Assembly (NCBI RefSeq): GCF_900109565.1
Contig: NZ_FNZZ01000002.1
Location: 248,001 to 312,000 of the forward strand
Direction of reading: 5' to 3'
DNA from: Sphingomonas palmae
GTDB taxonomy: Bacteria; Pseudomonadota; Alphaproteobacteria; Sphingomonadales; Sphingomonadaceae
DNA length: 64,000 nucleotides
Shown: piece after piece, positions 7,014-15,324 of the stretch
Layout of the letters: each line of letters starts with the position of its first letter
Numbering within the stretch: the first letter of the stretch is position 1
Notes under the pieces: generated by a model
What the model saw: the letters and a program-made list of their open reading frames with translations, nothing else
What the model was told of the DNA's origin: nothing
Database searches by the model: none
Translations under genes and position numbers: made by a program

Positions 7014-8195
7014 ATGACCAGCACGAACAAGGCGGCCGCCGCCGCGACCAAGACGCAGATCGACACCGCCCGCGTACAGGATCAGGCCGAGAGCCTGTTT
7101 CGATCCAGCACGCTGTGGCTACAAACCCACTGGCTGCAAATTCTGATCGGGATCGGCGCGGGGGTGGCGATTGCCGCCGCGCTATTCTGGCTACGTGGCT
7201 TTGGCCCGCGCATCGTCGCGCGCAGCAAAACGGGCAAGGGCTGGTCCGCCGTGTTCGGCCGCGCGGTAGAGCGGACGCACAGCTTCTTCATCGTCATGCT
7301 GTCGGCGAAGCTGGTCGTCGGTTACGCCGGCGCCCCCGCCGACGTTTCGAGCACGGTCACTTTCCTGTTCACGATTGCGGCGGTGTTCCAGGCGGCGATC
7401 TGGGCGCGCGAGATCATCCTCGGCGCGATCGAGCATCGCACCCGCGGCGAACATATCGGCGGCGAGGCGCTGGGCAGCGCGATGGGGCTGATCCGGCTGC
7501 TCGTCAGCTTCAGCGTCTTCGCGATCGCCCTGGTCGTCGTGCTCGACAATCTGGGCGTCAACGTGACCGGCCTGGTCGCGGGTCTGGGCGTCGGCGGTAT
7601 CGCGATCGGCCTCGCCGCGCAGGGTATCTTCGCCGACCTGTTCGCCGCGCTGGCGATCATCTTCGACCGGCCGTTCCGCCGCGGCGACGCGGTCACCTAC
7701 GACAGCACGTCGGGCAACGTCGAGGAGATCGGGCTCAAGTCGACGCGCATCCGCGGGATCGACGGCGAATTGCGCGTCATCAGCAACAAGAACCTGCTCG
7801 ACAAGGAAATCCAGAACAATTCGGTGCGCGAACGTCGCCGCTCGACCTTCACGATCGGCCTCGCCTACGAAACGCCGCCAGACAAGCTCTCGCGCTTTCC
7901 CGACATGATGAAGGAAGAGGTCGAGGCGTGCGGCATGACCTTCGTCCGCTGCGGCTTCTTCCAGTTCGGCGCGTCGAGCCTCGACTTCGACCTCCGCTTC
8001 GACAGTCCGTCGGCCGACTTCATGGAGGCGTACGACGGCCGCCACCGCGTCGGCGTCGCGATCGTGCGGCGCTGCAACGACGAAGGGCTGGTGATCGCCT
8101 ATCCCACGCAGGTGAACTACACCGCCGCCCCCGACGGGCGGTTGGTCGATCCCGCACCCGATGGCCCGCCACCACGGCAGGCAGCGGAGGGCTGA
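7014..8195 (+). CDS. Mechanosensitive ion channel of the MscS family
   Basis: A 393-residue MscS-type channel. Transmembrane segments lie near 40-60, 95-115, 120-140 and 165-185. The pore helix carries the Gly/Ala-rich pattern GLGVGGIAIGLAAQGIFADLFAALAI in two consecutive parts, and the beta domain follows (RPFRRGDAV, VEEIGLKSTRIR). Members open on membrane tension to release solutes in hypo-osmotic shock. The ATG at 7014 is preferred to a TTG three codons upstream, because GGAA precedes the ATG and nothing precedes the TTG. It lies 22 bases after topoisomerase IB, in the same direction. Confidence 0.9.
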   Translation: MTSTNKAAAAATKTQIDTARVQDQAESLFRSSTLWLQTHWLQILIGIGAGVAIAAALFWLRGFGPRIVARSKTGKGWSAVFGRAVERTHSFFIVMLSAKLVVGYAGAPADVSSTVTFLFTIAAVFQAAIWAREIILGAIEHRTRGEHIGGEALGSAMGLIRLLVSFSVFAIALVVVLDNLGVNVTGLVAGLGVGGIAIGLAAQGIFADLFAALAIIFDRPFRRGDAVTYDSTSGNVEEIGLKSTRIRGIDGELRVISNKNLLDKEIQNNSVRERRRSTFTIGLAYETPPDKLSRFPDMMKEEVEACGMTFVRCGFFQFGASSLDFDLRFDSPSADFMEAYDGRHRVGVAIVRRCNDEGLVIAYPTQVNYTAAPDGRLVDPAPDGPPPRQAAEG

Positions 8196-8283
8196 TCGCG
8201 CGCCTTACGTTACGGCATGTTGCGGTGAACCGTTGCGCGCGTGCACTTCTTTGTAAGAAATTAGCCCGCTAAGACGGGGCGAC

Positions 8284-8577
8284 ATGATCAGCGCGCCGCT
8301 ACACGACACGCTTCGCCAGACGGCGATCACCGCAGCGGTCCTGCACGTGCTTCACGCCGCATGGCCGGTCGCGACCGACCTCGACCCTCACGCGCTCGGC
8401 GTCATGGGCAGCGACGACGATCGGCTGTTCGTCGCCGCCGTGCGCGCGCTGGTCGACGAAGGACTGATCGCGATTGAGGCGTTACTGATCGGCACCGCCG
8501 ACACCCCCGTCGCACGCGGCGCGATGCTGACTCACAAGGGCTGGAGCGTTCTCGACGAGGTTACGCGTCCGATGTGA
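8284..8577 (+). CDS. Small hypothetical protein, possibly winged-helix-like (97 aa)
   Basis: A 97-residue protein opening MISAPLHDTLRQTAITAAVL and containing DDDRLFVAAVRALVDEGLIAIEALL and LTHKGWSVLDEV. The helix-helix-turn-strand-strand order with TxKGW near the end resembles small winged-helix DNA-binding folds, but no family is recognised. A GGGG run ends 6 bases before the ATG. Its 3' end overlaps by 17 bases the convergent GAF-domain gene. No signal peptide or membrane helix is seen. Function unknown. Confidence 0.6.
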   Translation: MISAPLHDTLRQTAITAAVLHVLHAAWPVATDLDPHALGVMGSDDDRLFVAAVRALVDEGLIAIEALLIGTADTPVARGAMLTHKGWSVLDEVTRPM

Positions 8578-9082
8578 CCGCGTCGAGCAGCCGCTCCTCC
8601 AGCCGCGTCTCAAGCAGGTGCACGACCACTTCCGCCAGCTTTTTCAGGATCGTGAGTTCGCGCTCGCTCACCCCGCGCGGGTGAGCGTCGATTGCGGCGA
8701 GCATGCCCAGGTTGTTGCCGTCCGATCCCCTGAGCGGCACGCCGGCGTAGAAGCGCAGCCCGAAATCGCCCGCGACCAGCGGATTGGCGATCGTCCGCAC
8801 GTCGATTTCGGCATTCTCGACCACCCAGGGATCGTCTTGCGCGACCGCCGATCCGCACAACCCCTCGTCGCGCGCCAGCTGATCGATGCCGTCGATCCCG
8901 GGCGACGCCTTGAGCCAGATGCGGTCCTTGCCCACCAGGCTGATGATCGCGATCGGGCAATCGAGCGCGAGCGCGGCTACCTCTGCCAGCTCATTCAGCA
9001 TCGCATTGGGCGGCTGGTTGATGACGTCGAGTCGCAGCAGGCTGTTTAGCCGTGCACGTTCCCGCTCGCTGATTTGGTCCAT
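8561..9082 (-). CDS. GAF domain protein
   Basis: A 173-residue protein that is essentially one GAF domain: helical start (SERERARLNSLLRLDVI), then DCPIAIISLVGKDRIWLKAS, the GLCGSAVAQDDPWVVENAE core and FYAGVPLRGSDGNNLGMLAA. The ATG at 9082 has GGAGG 7 bases upstream, and a longer 246-residue frame is rejected because its extra part runs through the divergent promoter. GAF domains bind small ligands or cofactors; stand-alone versions in this group usually follow PAS/kinase systems. No kinase or output domain is attached here. It is divergent from the glycine-zipper protein at 9194. Confidence 0.85.
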   Translation of the reverse strand: MDQISERERARLNSLLRLDVINQPPNAMLNELAEVAALALDCPIAIISLVGKDRIWLKASPGIDGIDQLARDEGLCGSAVAQDDPWVVENAEIDVRTIANPLVAGDFGLRFYAGVPLRGSDGNNLGMLAAIDAHPRGVSERELTILKKLAEVVVHLLETRLEERLLDAVTSDA

Positions 9083-9144
9083 ATTCGCCTCCAATTCCGG
9101 GCTAGATAGCCCGAAGCGGCCATGTGGCAAGCGCGCCGAGCCGA

Positions 9145-9170
9145 TGAACTTCGTCGCGCTCCCCCGCGTT
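9145..9170 (+). promoter_or_regulatory. Possible EcfG-type stress promoter (TGAAC-N17-CGTT)
   Basis: TGAAC at 9145-9149 and CGTT at 9167-9170 are separated by 17 bases, and CGTT ends 23 bases before the glycine-zipper start. The consensus is GGAAC-N16/17-CGTT, so one base differs. The pattern recurs before the cupin gene at 58860. Inference from pattern only. Confidence 0.35.
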
Positions 9171-9193
9171 GGGCGGGTGAAGGAGACGACCTC

Positions 9194-9574
9194 ATGATCC
9201 GTAACGCCCTGTTCTCGCTCGCCGCAATCGCGTCGATGACTGCGCCGATGGCGATCGCGCCTGCCGCGGCACAGCGCGGCGACCGCGATTACCGCTGGCA
9301 CGGCGACGACCGCAACTGGAACCCGCGCGACAGCTACCGCGCGCGTCGCGGCGACGATCGCCGGCTCGGGCGCAACGACCGCATCTATCGCGGGCGCGAC
9401 GGCCGCGCTTATTGCAAGCGCAACGACGGCACGACCGGGCTGGTGATCGGCGGCGTCGGCGGCGCGGCGCTCGGCAATCTCGTCGGCGGCGGCCTGCTCG
9501 GCACGCTCGCGGGCGGTGGCGCGGGCGCATTGCTTGGCCGCTCGATCGACCGCGGCAACGTCAAGTGCCGCTGA
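9194..9574 (+). CDS. Exported glycine-zipper 2TM-domain protein
   Basis: A 126-residue exported protein. A Sec signal peptide (about 1-26) ends in APAAA before QRGDRD. An Arg/Asp-rich soluble region (about 27-75) and a C-terminal Gly-rich zipper (LVIGGVGGAALGNLVGGG and following) form the two membrane-inserting helices typical of the family, ending CR. Such proteins usually associate with the outer membrane or periplasm; exact role unknown. The ATG at 9194 has GGAG upstream, so a longer version from 9122 is rejected. A strong terminator follows at 9598. Confidence 0.85.
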   Translation: MIRNALFSLAAIASMTAPMAIAPAAAQRGDRDYRWHGDDRNWNPRDSYRARRGDDRRLGRNDRIYRGRDGRAYCKRNDGTTGLVIGGVGGAALGNLVGGGLLGTLAGGGAGALLGRSIDRGNVKCR

Positions 9575-9597
9575 TCGACTGACCGATCAGATGACGG

Positions 9598-9626
9598 CGG
9601 CCGGGCAGTCACTGCCCGGCCGTTTT
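9598..9626 (+). terminator. Rho-independent terminator after the glycine-zipper gene
   Basis: CGGCCGGGCAG-TCA-CTGCCCGGCCG forms a perfect 11-bp stem with a 3-base loop, followed by TTTT. It begins 24 bases after the glycine-zipper stop. PutA converges from the other side, but its strand has no T-run here. Confidence 0.85.
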
Positions 9627-9635
9627 CCTATCCGC

Positions 9636-12620
9636 TCAGATCCCGCCTTCCTCCAGGCTGAGCAACGTCGCATTGCCGCCCGCGCTGGTGGTGTCGACCG
9701 ACACCGCGCGCTCGGCGCAGAAGCGATAAAGGTAGTGCGGCCCGCCTGCCTTCGGCCCCGTGCCCGACAGGCCCTCGCCCCCGAACGGCTGCGACCCGAC
9801 CACCGCGCCGATCATCGACCGGTTGATGTAGAGGTTGCCGACCTCGGCCAGCTCTTCCGTCACCTCGGCCGCGCGCGCGATGCGGCTGTGCAGCCCCATC
9901 GTCAGACCATAACCCTTCGCATTCACCCGCGCGATCGTCTGCTCCAGCTCGCCCGCCTTCCACGTCGCAACGTGCAGGATGGGGCCGAACCATTCGCGAT
10001 TCAGCTCCTCGATTGACCCGAGCCGGATCAGCGTCGGCGGCACGAACAGCCCGCCTGCGGGTGCGTCGATCGTCTTGACCCAGCGCGCGCGGGCACTGTC
10101 GCGGTACGCCATCAACCGATCGTACGCATCCTGATCAATCACCGGACCGACATCGCTCGCCGGGTCGGACGGATCGCCGAGCGTCAGCAGGTCCATCGCA
10201 CCTGACAGCATTTCGATCAGCCCGTCGGCGATATCCTCCTGCACCAAGAGCAGGCGGAGCGCCGAGCAGCGCTGTCCGGCGGAGCGGAACGCGCTGGTGA
10301 CCACATCGGCGACGACCTGCTCGGGCAGCGCGGTCGAATCGACGATCATCGCGTTGATCCCGCCCGTTTCCGCGATCAGCGGGACGATCGGCCGCTCGTT
10401 GTCCGCCAGCAGGCTGCGCGCGATCTTCTTCGCAGTTGCAGTCGATCCAGTAAAGGCGACGCCCTGCACCCGCGTATCGGCGGTCAGCGCCGCGCCGACC
10501 TCCGGTCCGCCCGGCACCAGGATCAGCGCGTCGGCGGGAACGCCGGCCTCGTGCGCGAGTTCGACGGCGCGCCGCGCAATCGCGGGCGTCTGCGGCGCGG
10601 GCTTCGCCACCACAGTATTGCCCGTCACCAATGCAGCAACCGTCTGCCCCAGGAAGATCGCCAAGGGGAAATTCCACGGCGCGATCGTCGCCCACACGCC
10701 GCGCCCGTCCAGATGCAGCATGTTGCGCTCGCCCGTCGGCCCGGGAAGCTCGATCGGCTGCATCTTCGCGCGCGCCTGCATCGCGTAATAGCGACAGAAG
10801 TCGGCCGCTTCGCGCACCTCGCCGATTGAGTCGGCGATGCTCTTCTTCGCTTCCTGTACGCAGATCGCCATCAACTCGTCGCGATGACGCTCGAGCAGGT
10901 CGGCGAGGCGATCGAGGCAGTCCGCACGCGCCTCGACCGGGGTCGCGCGCCACGCCGGAAAGGCGGCATGCGCGCGTGGCACTGCGTCGTTTACCGCCTG
11001 CGTGCTCACCGCCTCGACCGACAGGTTTACCGGCGCCCGTACCGCATGCGTCGTCTTCGCCAGCACGTTACGCTCGGCCAGATCGATGCCCATCGAATTG
11101 CGATGCCCGTCGGCGGCGCGGAACAGGTCGACTGGCAGCGGGATCGACGAATGCCGCGCGCCGCCGACCGCGCTGATCTTCGCGACCGGATCGGCGAGGA
11201 TCTCGTCCTCGGTCAGCCGCGCGTCGGCGAGCTGGTGGACGAAACTCGAGTTCGCGCCATTCTCCAACAGGCGACGAACAAGATAGGCGAGCAGGTCACG
11301 GTGTCCGCCGACCGGCGCGTAGATGCGGCAGTGATAGCCGTTGTCGCGCACCAGCCGCTCGTACAGCCCGTCGCCCATGCCGTGCAGCCGCTGGAACTCG
11401 AAGTCTCGGGCATTGCCCGCCCATTCGACGATCGTCGCGACCGTCAGCGCATTGTGGCTGGCGAACGCGGGGCGAATGTGAGGTGCGTCGAGCATGTCGC
11501 GCGCGACCGCTAGATAGCTGACGTCGGTCGACGCCTTGCGCGTGAAGAGCGGATAATCCTCCAGCCCCTCGACCTGCGTGCGCTTGATCTCGCTGTCCCA
11601 ATACGCGCCCTTGACCAGCCGCACGTTCATCACGCGGCCGAGCTCGTTCGCCCAGGCGACGACGGGGCGCGCGCGCTTGCCGTACGCCTGCACCGCCATG
11701 CCGAATCCGTCCCAGTCGTTCAGTGCCGGGAGCGCGGCGACATTGCCGATGATGTCGAGGCTCATGTCGAGCCGCTCGCTCTCCTCCGCGTCGACGGTCA
11801 GCGCGATCCCCTTGCCCGCCGCCTGCACCGCCAGCGCCTCGAGCATCTCGGTCAACGCAGGAACGCACTCGTCCCACTTCGCCACCTCGTAGCGCGGGTG
11901 GAGCGCGGACAGCTTGACCGAAATTGAGTGGCCGGCGGACGGGTCACGCCCGACTGCGTCTATCGCATCGACGTACGCCTTGAAATACCGCTCGCCGTCC
12001 GCGGTCGTGCGCGCCGCCTCGCCCAGCATGTCGAAACTGGCGGTGAAGCCGCGGTTGTCGGGCTTCTTCATCCGCCGCATCGCCTCGTCGATGGTGCGCC
12101 CCATGACGAAGATCTCGCCCATCATCTTCATCGCGGCACCCACCGCCTGGCGCACGAACGGCTCGCCCGCGCGGCTCAGCAGGCGCTTCAGCGGCCCCGC
12201 CTCGCCCTCGCCCACGAGCGCGCGGCCGACCACCAGTCCCCAGGTAGCGGTATTGACGAGGCGGCTGTTCGATTGACCGGCGTGGCTGCGCCAGTTTGCC
12301 TCGCCCAGCTTGTCGGAGATGAGCAGATCGGCGGTCTCGGGATCGGGCACGCGCAGGAACGCCTCGGCCAGGCTCAGCAGCGCGACGCCCTCCGACGAGT
12401 TGAGGCGGTATTCCTGCAGGAACTGGTTCACCCAGCCGCGCGATTGCGCCGCGCGCAGGTCCGCGAGCAGCCCCGACGCCGTGTCCATCACCCGCTCGCG
12501 CGAATCAGGCGTGAGCGCGGCGCGGGCGAGCAGCGGTTTTAGAACATCCGGTTCGCTCGCGCGGTGCAGGCGACGCATGGTTTCGCGGGTTGCTGACGCT
12601 ACGGCAGAGGACATGTTCAT
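9636..12620 (-). CDS. putA: Bifunctional proline dehydrogenase / L-glutamate-5-semialdehyde dehydrogenase
   Basis: A 994-residue PutA that oxidises proline to P5C with FAD and then glutamate semialdehyde to glutamate with NAD+. The N-terminal half is the PRODH barrel (LPALNDWDGFGMAVQAYGKR, RLVKGAYWDSEIKR, FASHNALTVATI). The C-terminal half is an aldehyde dehydrogenase with AETGG (Glu near 751) and GQRCSALR (Cys near 785). The length fits the short PutA type with neither an N-terminal ribbon-helix-helix DNA-binding domain nor the extra C-terminal domain, so it should not repress its own gene. The start at 12620 is followed by MNMSSAVASATRE. It is divergent from the MaoC gene. Confidence 0.93.
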   Translation of the reverse strand: MNMSSAVASATRETMRRLHRASEPDVLKPLLARAALTPDSRERVMDTASGLLADLRAAQSRGWVNQFLQEYRLNSSEGVALLSLAEAFLRVPDPETADLLISDKLGEANWRSHAGQSNSRLVNTATWGLVVGRALVGEGEAGPLKRLLSRAGEPFVRQAVGAAMKMMGEIFVMGRTIDEAMRRMKKPDNRGFTASFDMLGEAARTTADGERYFKAYVDAIDAVGRDPSAGHSISVKLSALHPRYEVAKWDECVPALTEMLEALAVQAAGKGIALTVDAEESERLDMSLDIIGNVAALPALNDWDGFGMAVQAYGKRARPVVAWANELGRVMNVRLVKGAYWDSEIKRTQVEGLEDYPLFTRKASTDVSYLAVARDMLDAPHIRPAFASHNALTVATIVEWAGNARDFEFQRLHGMGDGLYERLVRDNGYHCRIYAPVGGHRDLLAYLVRRLLENGANSSFVHQLADARLTEDEILADPVAKISAVGGARHSSIPLPVDLFRAADGHRNSMGIDLAERNVLAKTTHAVRAPVNLSVEAVSTQAVNDAVPRAHAAFPAWRATPVEARADCLDRLADLLERHRDELMAICVQEAKKSIADSIGEVREAADFCRYYAMQARAKMQPIELPGPTGERNMLHLDGRGVWATIAPWNFPLAIFLGQTVAALVTGNTVVAKPAPQTPAIARRAVELAHEAGVPADALILVPGGPEVGAALTADTRVQGVAFTGSTATAKKIARSLLADNERPIVPLIAETGGINAMIVDSTALPEQVVADVVTSAFRSAGQRCSALRLLLVQEDIADGLIEMLSGAMDLLTLGDPSDPASDVGPVIDQDAYDRLMAYRDSARARWVKTIDAPAGGLFVPPTLIRLGSIEELNREWFGPILHVATWKAGELEQTIARVNAKGYGLTMGLHSRIARAAEVTEELAEVGNLYINRSMIGAVVGSQPFGGEGLSGTGPKAGGPHYLYRFCAERAVSVDTTSAGGNATLLSLEEGGI

Positions 12621-12736
12621 GTTTCCGGTTCGTGGACCACTTGCGGGATGGGCTACCCCGCGCTTATGCAGTGCCGCAGTGCAGCGCGGCGCTCGGCCGC
12701 TGCTTTAGCGCGTCGTACCGTGAAGGGGAATTCGTC

Positions 12737-13186
12737 GTGACCGCAGACGAGATGAAGGCCAGCATCGGGCAGGAAAGCGTTTCCGACTGGGTCGAGGTGA
12801 CGCAGGACATGATCAACAAGTTCGCCGACGCGACGGGTGATCACCAGTTCATCCACGTGAACCCCGAAATGGCGAAAATGACGCCGTTCGGCACCACGAT
12901 CGCGCACGGTTTCCTCACCCTGTCGCTGCTCCCGCAACTCGCCGCCAAGACGCCCGACGCGCCAAAGCTCGACGGGGTGAAGATGGGCGTCAATTACGGC
13001 GGCAACAAAGTCCGCTTCCTCGCCCCCGTGCCCTCGGGCTCGCGCGTGCGCGGCCGCTCCAAGATCATCCAGTTCGATGAAAAGCGCCCCGGCCAGTATC
13101 AATACACCACCGAGACGACGATCGAGATCGAGGGATCGGACAAACCCGCGATGATCGCCGAGTGGATCACGCAGGTGTTCAACTGA
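12737..13186 (+). CDS. MaoC-family (R)-specific enoyl-CoA hydratase/dehydratase
   Basis: A 149-residue single hot-dog-fold protein. The catalytic segment is [18 protein letters not shown], with Asp and His, followed by [18 protein letters not shown], which is the MaoC signature. It probably hydrates enoyl-CoA or dehydrates 3-hydroxyacyl-CoA; its neighbours are a thiolase and, nearby, PHB depolymerase. The GTG at 12737 has AAGGGG 8 bases upstream and gives [15 protein letters not shown]; a longer start inside the putA promoter is rejected. The stop is followed by the thiolase 41 bases later. Confidence 0.88.
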   Translation: MTADEMKASIGQESVSDWVEVTQDMINKFADATGDHQFIHVNPEMAKMTPFGTTIAHGFLTLSLLPQLAAKTPDAPKLDGVKMGVNYGGNKVRFLAPVPSGSRVRGRSKIIQFDEKRPGQYQYTTETTIEIEGSDKPAMIAEWITQVFN

Positions 13187-13227
13187 CCGCTGACACCCCA
13201 ACCCTGTTTCATCTGAAAGGCTCGCCC

Positions 13228-14406
13228 ATGCGTTCCGCCGTTATCGTCTCCACCGCCCGTACCCCGATCGGCCGCGCCTATCGCGGCGCGTTCAACAACC
13301 TGCCCTCGCCGACGCTCGCCAGCCACGCGATCAAGGCGGCGGTCGAGCGCGCCAAGATCGATGGCGGAGAGGTGGACGACGTGATCCTCGGCTCCGCGCT
13401 GCAACAGGGTCATCAGGCAGGCAACATCGCGCGCACTTCCTTGCTGCGCGCGGGGTTGCCGACGACCGTGTCGGGCATGTCGGTCGATCGCCAGTGCGCG
13501 AGCGGGCTGATGGCAATCGCGACCGCGGCGAAGCAGATCATTGTCGACGGCATGGACGTGACGATCGGCGGCGGCGTTGAATCGATCAGCCTCGTGCAGA
13601 CGCCGCAGATGCGCGTCGCGCCCGATCCCGAGCTGCTGGCGATGCACAAGAACATCTACATGCCGATGCTCCAGACCGCCGAGGTGGTCGCCAAGCGCTA
13701 CGGCATCAGCCGCGACGCGCAGGACGAGTACGGCTACCAGTCGCAGATGCGCACCGCCGCCGCGCAGGCCGCGGGCAAGTTCGACGACGAGATCGTGTCG
13801 GTCTCTGCGACGATGGCAGTGACGGACAAGGAGACCAAGGAAGTCTCGCACAAGGACGTAACGCTGTCGAAGGACGAGGGCAACCGCGCCGACACGACGT
13901 TGGAGGGTTTGAAGTCCTTGAAGCCCGTGCTCGGTCCCGACCTCAACATCACCGCGGGCAACGCGTCGCAGCTGTCGGACGGTGCGTCTGCCAGCGTGCT
14001 GATGGAGGAAAGCCTCGCCGCCAAGAAGGGGCTGACCCCGCTCGGCCGCTACGTCGGCATGGCAGTCGCGGGCACCGAGCCTGACGAGATGGGCATCGGC
14101 CCCGTCTTCGCGATTCCGAAGCTGCTCGAGCGCAACGGCCTCAAGATGGACGACATCGGCCTGTGGGAGCTGAACGAGGCGTTCGCGGTGCAGGTGCTCT
14201 ACTGCCGCGACAAGCTCGGCATCCCGGACGAGCTCTTGAACGTCAACGGCGGTGCGATCTCGATCGGCCACCCCTACGGCATGTCGGGCGCACGCATGAC
14301 CGGCCACGCGCTGATCGAGGGCAAGCGGCGCGGCGCGAAATACGTCGTCGTCACGATGTGCGTCGGCGGCGGCATGGGCGCGGCCGGACTGTTCGAAGTG
14401 CTGTAA
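13228..14406 (+). CDS. Acetyl-CoA acyltransferase (thiolase)
   Basis: A 392-residue thiolase. All catalytic residues are visible: Cys90 in DRQCASG (nucleophile), His348 in [10 protein letters not shown], and Cys378 in MCVGGGMG. It would cleave 3-ketoacyl-CoA with CoA or catalyse the reverse condensation; the sequence looks more like a degradative FadA/acyl-CoA thiolase than PhaA, but this is not certain. The ATG at 13228 is preceded by GAAAGG. It follows the MaoC hydratase by 41 bases, so they are probably one operon. Two hairpins follow at 14468. Confidence 0.9.
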   Translation: MRSAVIVSTARTPIGRAYRGAFNNLPSPTLASHAIKAAVERAKIDGGEVDDVILGSALQQGHQAGNIARTSLLRAGLPTTVSGMSVDRQCASGLMAIATAAKQIIVDGMDVTIGGGVESISLVQTPQMRVAPDPELLAMHKNIYMPMLQTAEVVAKRYGISRDAQDEYGYQSQMRTAAAQAAGKFDDEIVSVSATMAVTDKETKEVSHKDVTLSKDEGNRADTTLEGLKSLKPVLGPDLNITAGNASQLSDGASASVLMEESLAAKKGLTPLGRYVGMAVAGTEPDEMGIGPVFAIPKLLERNGLKMDDIGLWELNEAFAVQVLYCRDKLGIPDELLNVNGGAISIGHPYGMSGARMTGHALIEGKRRGAKYVVVTMCVGGGMGAAGLFEVL

Positions 14407-14467
14407 TTGAAGCGTAAGGATCGATACGCTATGTAGTGGTCCGGCGACGTCATTGGCGCCTTTCTGT

Positions 14468-14532
14468 GAGCCTCGGATGTGTCAGCATCCGGGGCTCAAT
14501 ACGTTTGGGGCTCGTGTGTCAGCACGAGCCCC
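14468..14532. terminator. Two tandem hairpins with the same loop, between convergent genes
   Basis: The first arm pair is GAGCCTCGGATG (14468-14479) and CATCCGGGGCTC (14486-14497), 12 pairs with one T-G wobble. The second is GGGGCTCGTG (14507-14516) and CACGAGCCCC (14523-14532), a perfect 10-bp stem. Both loops are TGTCAG and both are centred on TGTGTCAGCA. They lie between the thiolase stop (14406) and the stop of the convergent 29-residue gene (14543). Neither has a good T-tract. They may end both transcripts or protect an RNA end. Confidence 0.6.
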
Positions 14533-14542
14533 GCCCGTGCAC

Positions 14543-14632
14543 TTACTTCTTCGTTACCTCAATGACCTTCACAACCAGGGTCGCGAAGGCGAAGAGGACG
14601 CCTAGAAACAAGCACAGATCGGCGAACGTCAT
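14543..14632 (-). CDS. Tiny hydrophobic peptide resembling holin-like type I toxins (29 aa)
   Basis: A 29-residue peptide, opening MTFADLCLFLGVLF and continuing with AFATLVVKVIEVTKK. It has a single membrane helix with acidic residues only near its start and end and a double-lysine tail. The FATLVV...KK arrangement resembles putative holin-like/TxpA-type toxins of type I toxin-antitoxin systems, mostly known in Firmicutes. The minus-strand ATG at 14632 has GGCGG about 7 bases upstream, and twin hairpins lie just past its stop. I cannot see an antisense promoter by eye. Calling it a gene rests on the start site, the composition and the structured 3' end. Confidence 0.45.
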   Translation of the reverse strand: MTFADLCLFLGVLFAFATLVVKVIEVTKK

Positions 14633-14761
14633 TGGTTTCCGCCTTTCTGGCTGGCAGCAGGATTGCCGCCATCGGTCATCCAAGCAGGTCCGATACGCCC
14701 GCGCAACCAACCCCGCCGCGCCTCGTTCTCCCGCCGAAACCCCTCGTGAGGAGAGACGACG

Positions 14762-15265
14762 ATGGCCGACGCCAACACCGATCCCAAGCAGCTCAAGACC
14801 GACATGTGGAAGAAGATGGCCGAGAGCCCGTACCTGATGGTCGGCCCGGCGGACGGCAGCACGCACAGCGAGCCGCTGGCGGTGCAGCTCGACAAGGATC
14901 AGGTCGACACGCTGTTCTTCTTTATCGGCAAGGACAACCGCGTCGCCGGCAAGGACAAGCTGATGGTGCAGTTCGTGTCGAAGGGACACGATTTCTTCGC
15001 CTGCATGCACGGCCGCGGCCGCATCAACAACGACCGCGCGCTGATCGACAAGCTCTGGAATAATCAGGTCGAGGCGTGGTTTCCAGGCGGCAAGGAAGAC
15101 CCAAACCTCGCGCTGCTCCAGGTCGATATCGACAGCGCCGAGCTGTGGGAAACCGACATGTCGATCTCGGGCAAGGTAAAGCAGCTGTTCGGCGGCACGA
15201 TCAAGGCCGGCGAGGAAGGCAGCCATGCCAAGGTGCAGACAACGGCGGAAAACTCGAACGCCTGA
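14762..15265 (+). CDS. Pyridoxamine 5'-phosphate oxidase-like general stress protein
   Basis: A 167-residue protein of the flavin-binding split-barrel fold, close to the general stress protein 26 group. Visible features are LKTDMWKKMAESPYLMVG near the start, DTLFFFIGKDNR, the FFACMHGRGRINND strand pair, and LWNNQVEAWFPGGKEDPNLALLQVD. These usually bind FMN or a related flavin and are induced by stress; true PNP oxidase activity is unlikely because the family is much shorter on catalytic residues. The ATG at 14762 follows GAGGAG at a suitable distance. It is convergent with PHB depolymerase and shares a hairpin. Confidence 0.85.
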   Translation: MADANTDPKQLKTDMWKKMAESPYLMVGPADGSTHSEPLAVQLDKDQVDTLFFFIGKDNRVAGKDKLMVQFVSKGHDFFACMHGRGRINNDRALIDKLWNNQVEAWFPGGKEDPNLALLQVDIDSAELWETDMSISGKVKQLFGGTIKAGEEGSHAKVQTTAENSNA

Positions 15266-15285
15266 CCGTCGCGTCGGCGTGCAGC

Positions 15286-15318
15286 AAGAGCCGGTCGCGT
15301 CACCCGCGGCCGGCTCTT
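15286..15318. terminator. Intergenic hairpin between convergent genes
   Basis: AAGAGCCGG (15286-15294) and CCGGCTCTT (15310-15318) form a 9-bp stem around a 15-base loop with an inner CGCG pair. It lies between the PNPOx-like stop and the PHB depolymerase stop. The A/T ends could serve as weak T-tracts in both directions. Confidence 0.5.
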
Positions 15319-15324
15319 CGCATA

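Noticed and set aside
12615..12631. GTTC...GTTC upstream of putA and MaoC resembling a LexA box
   Set aside because: The spacer is 9 bases, not 7, so it does not fit the alphaproteobacterial LexA repeat.
14436..14837. Long plus-strand reading frame across the hairpins
   Set aside because: It is Arg/Pro-rich, crosses the hairpins and the toxin-like gene, and ends inside the PNPOx-like gene in another frame.
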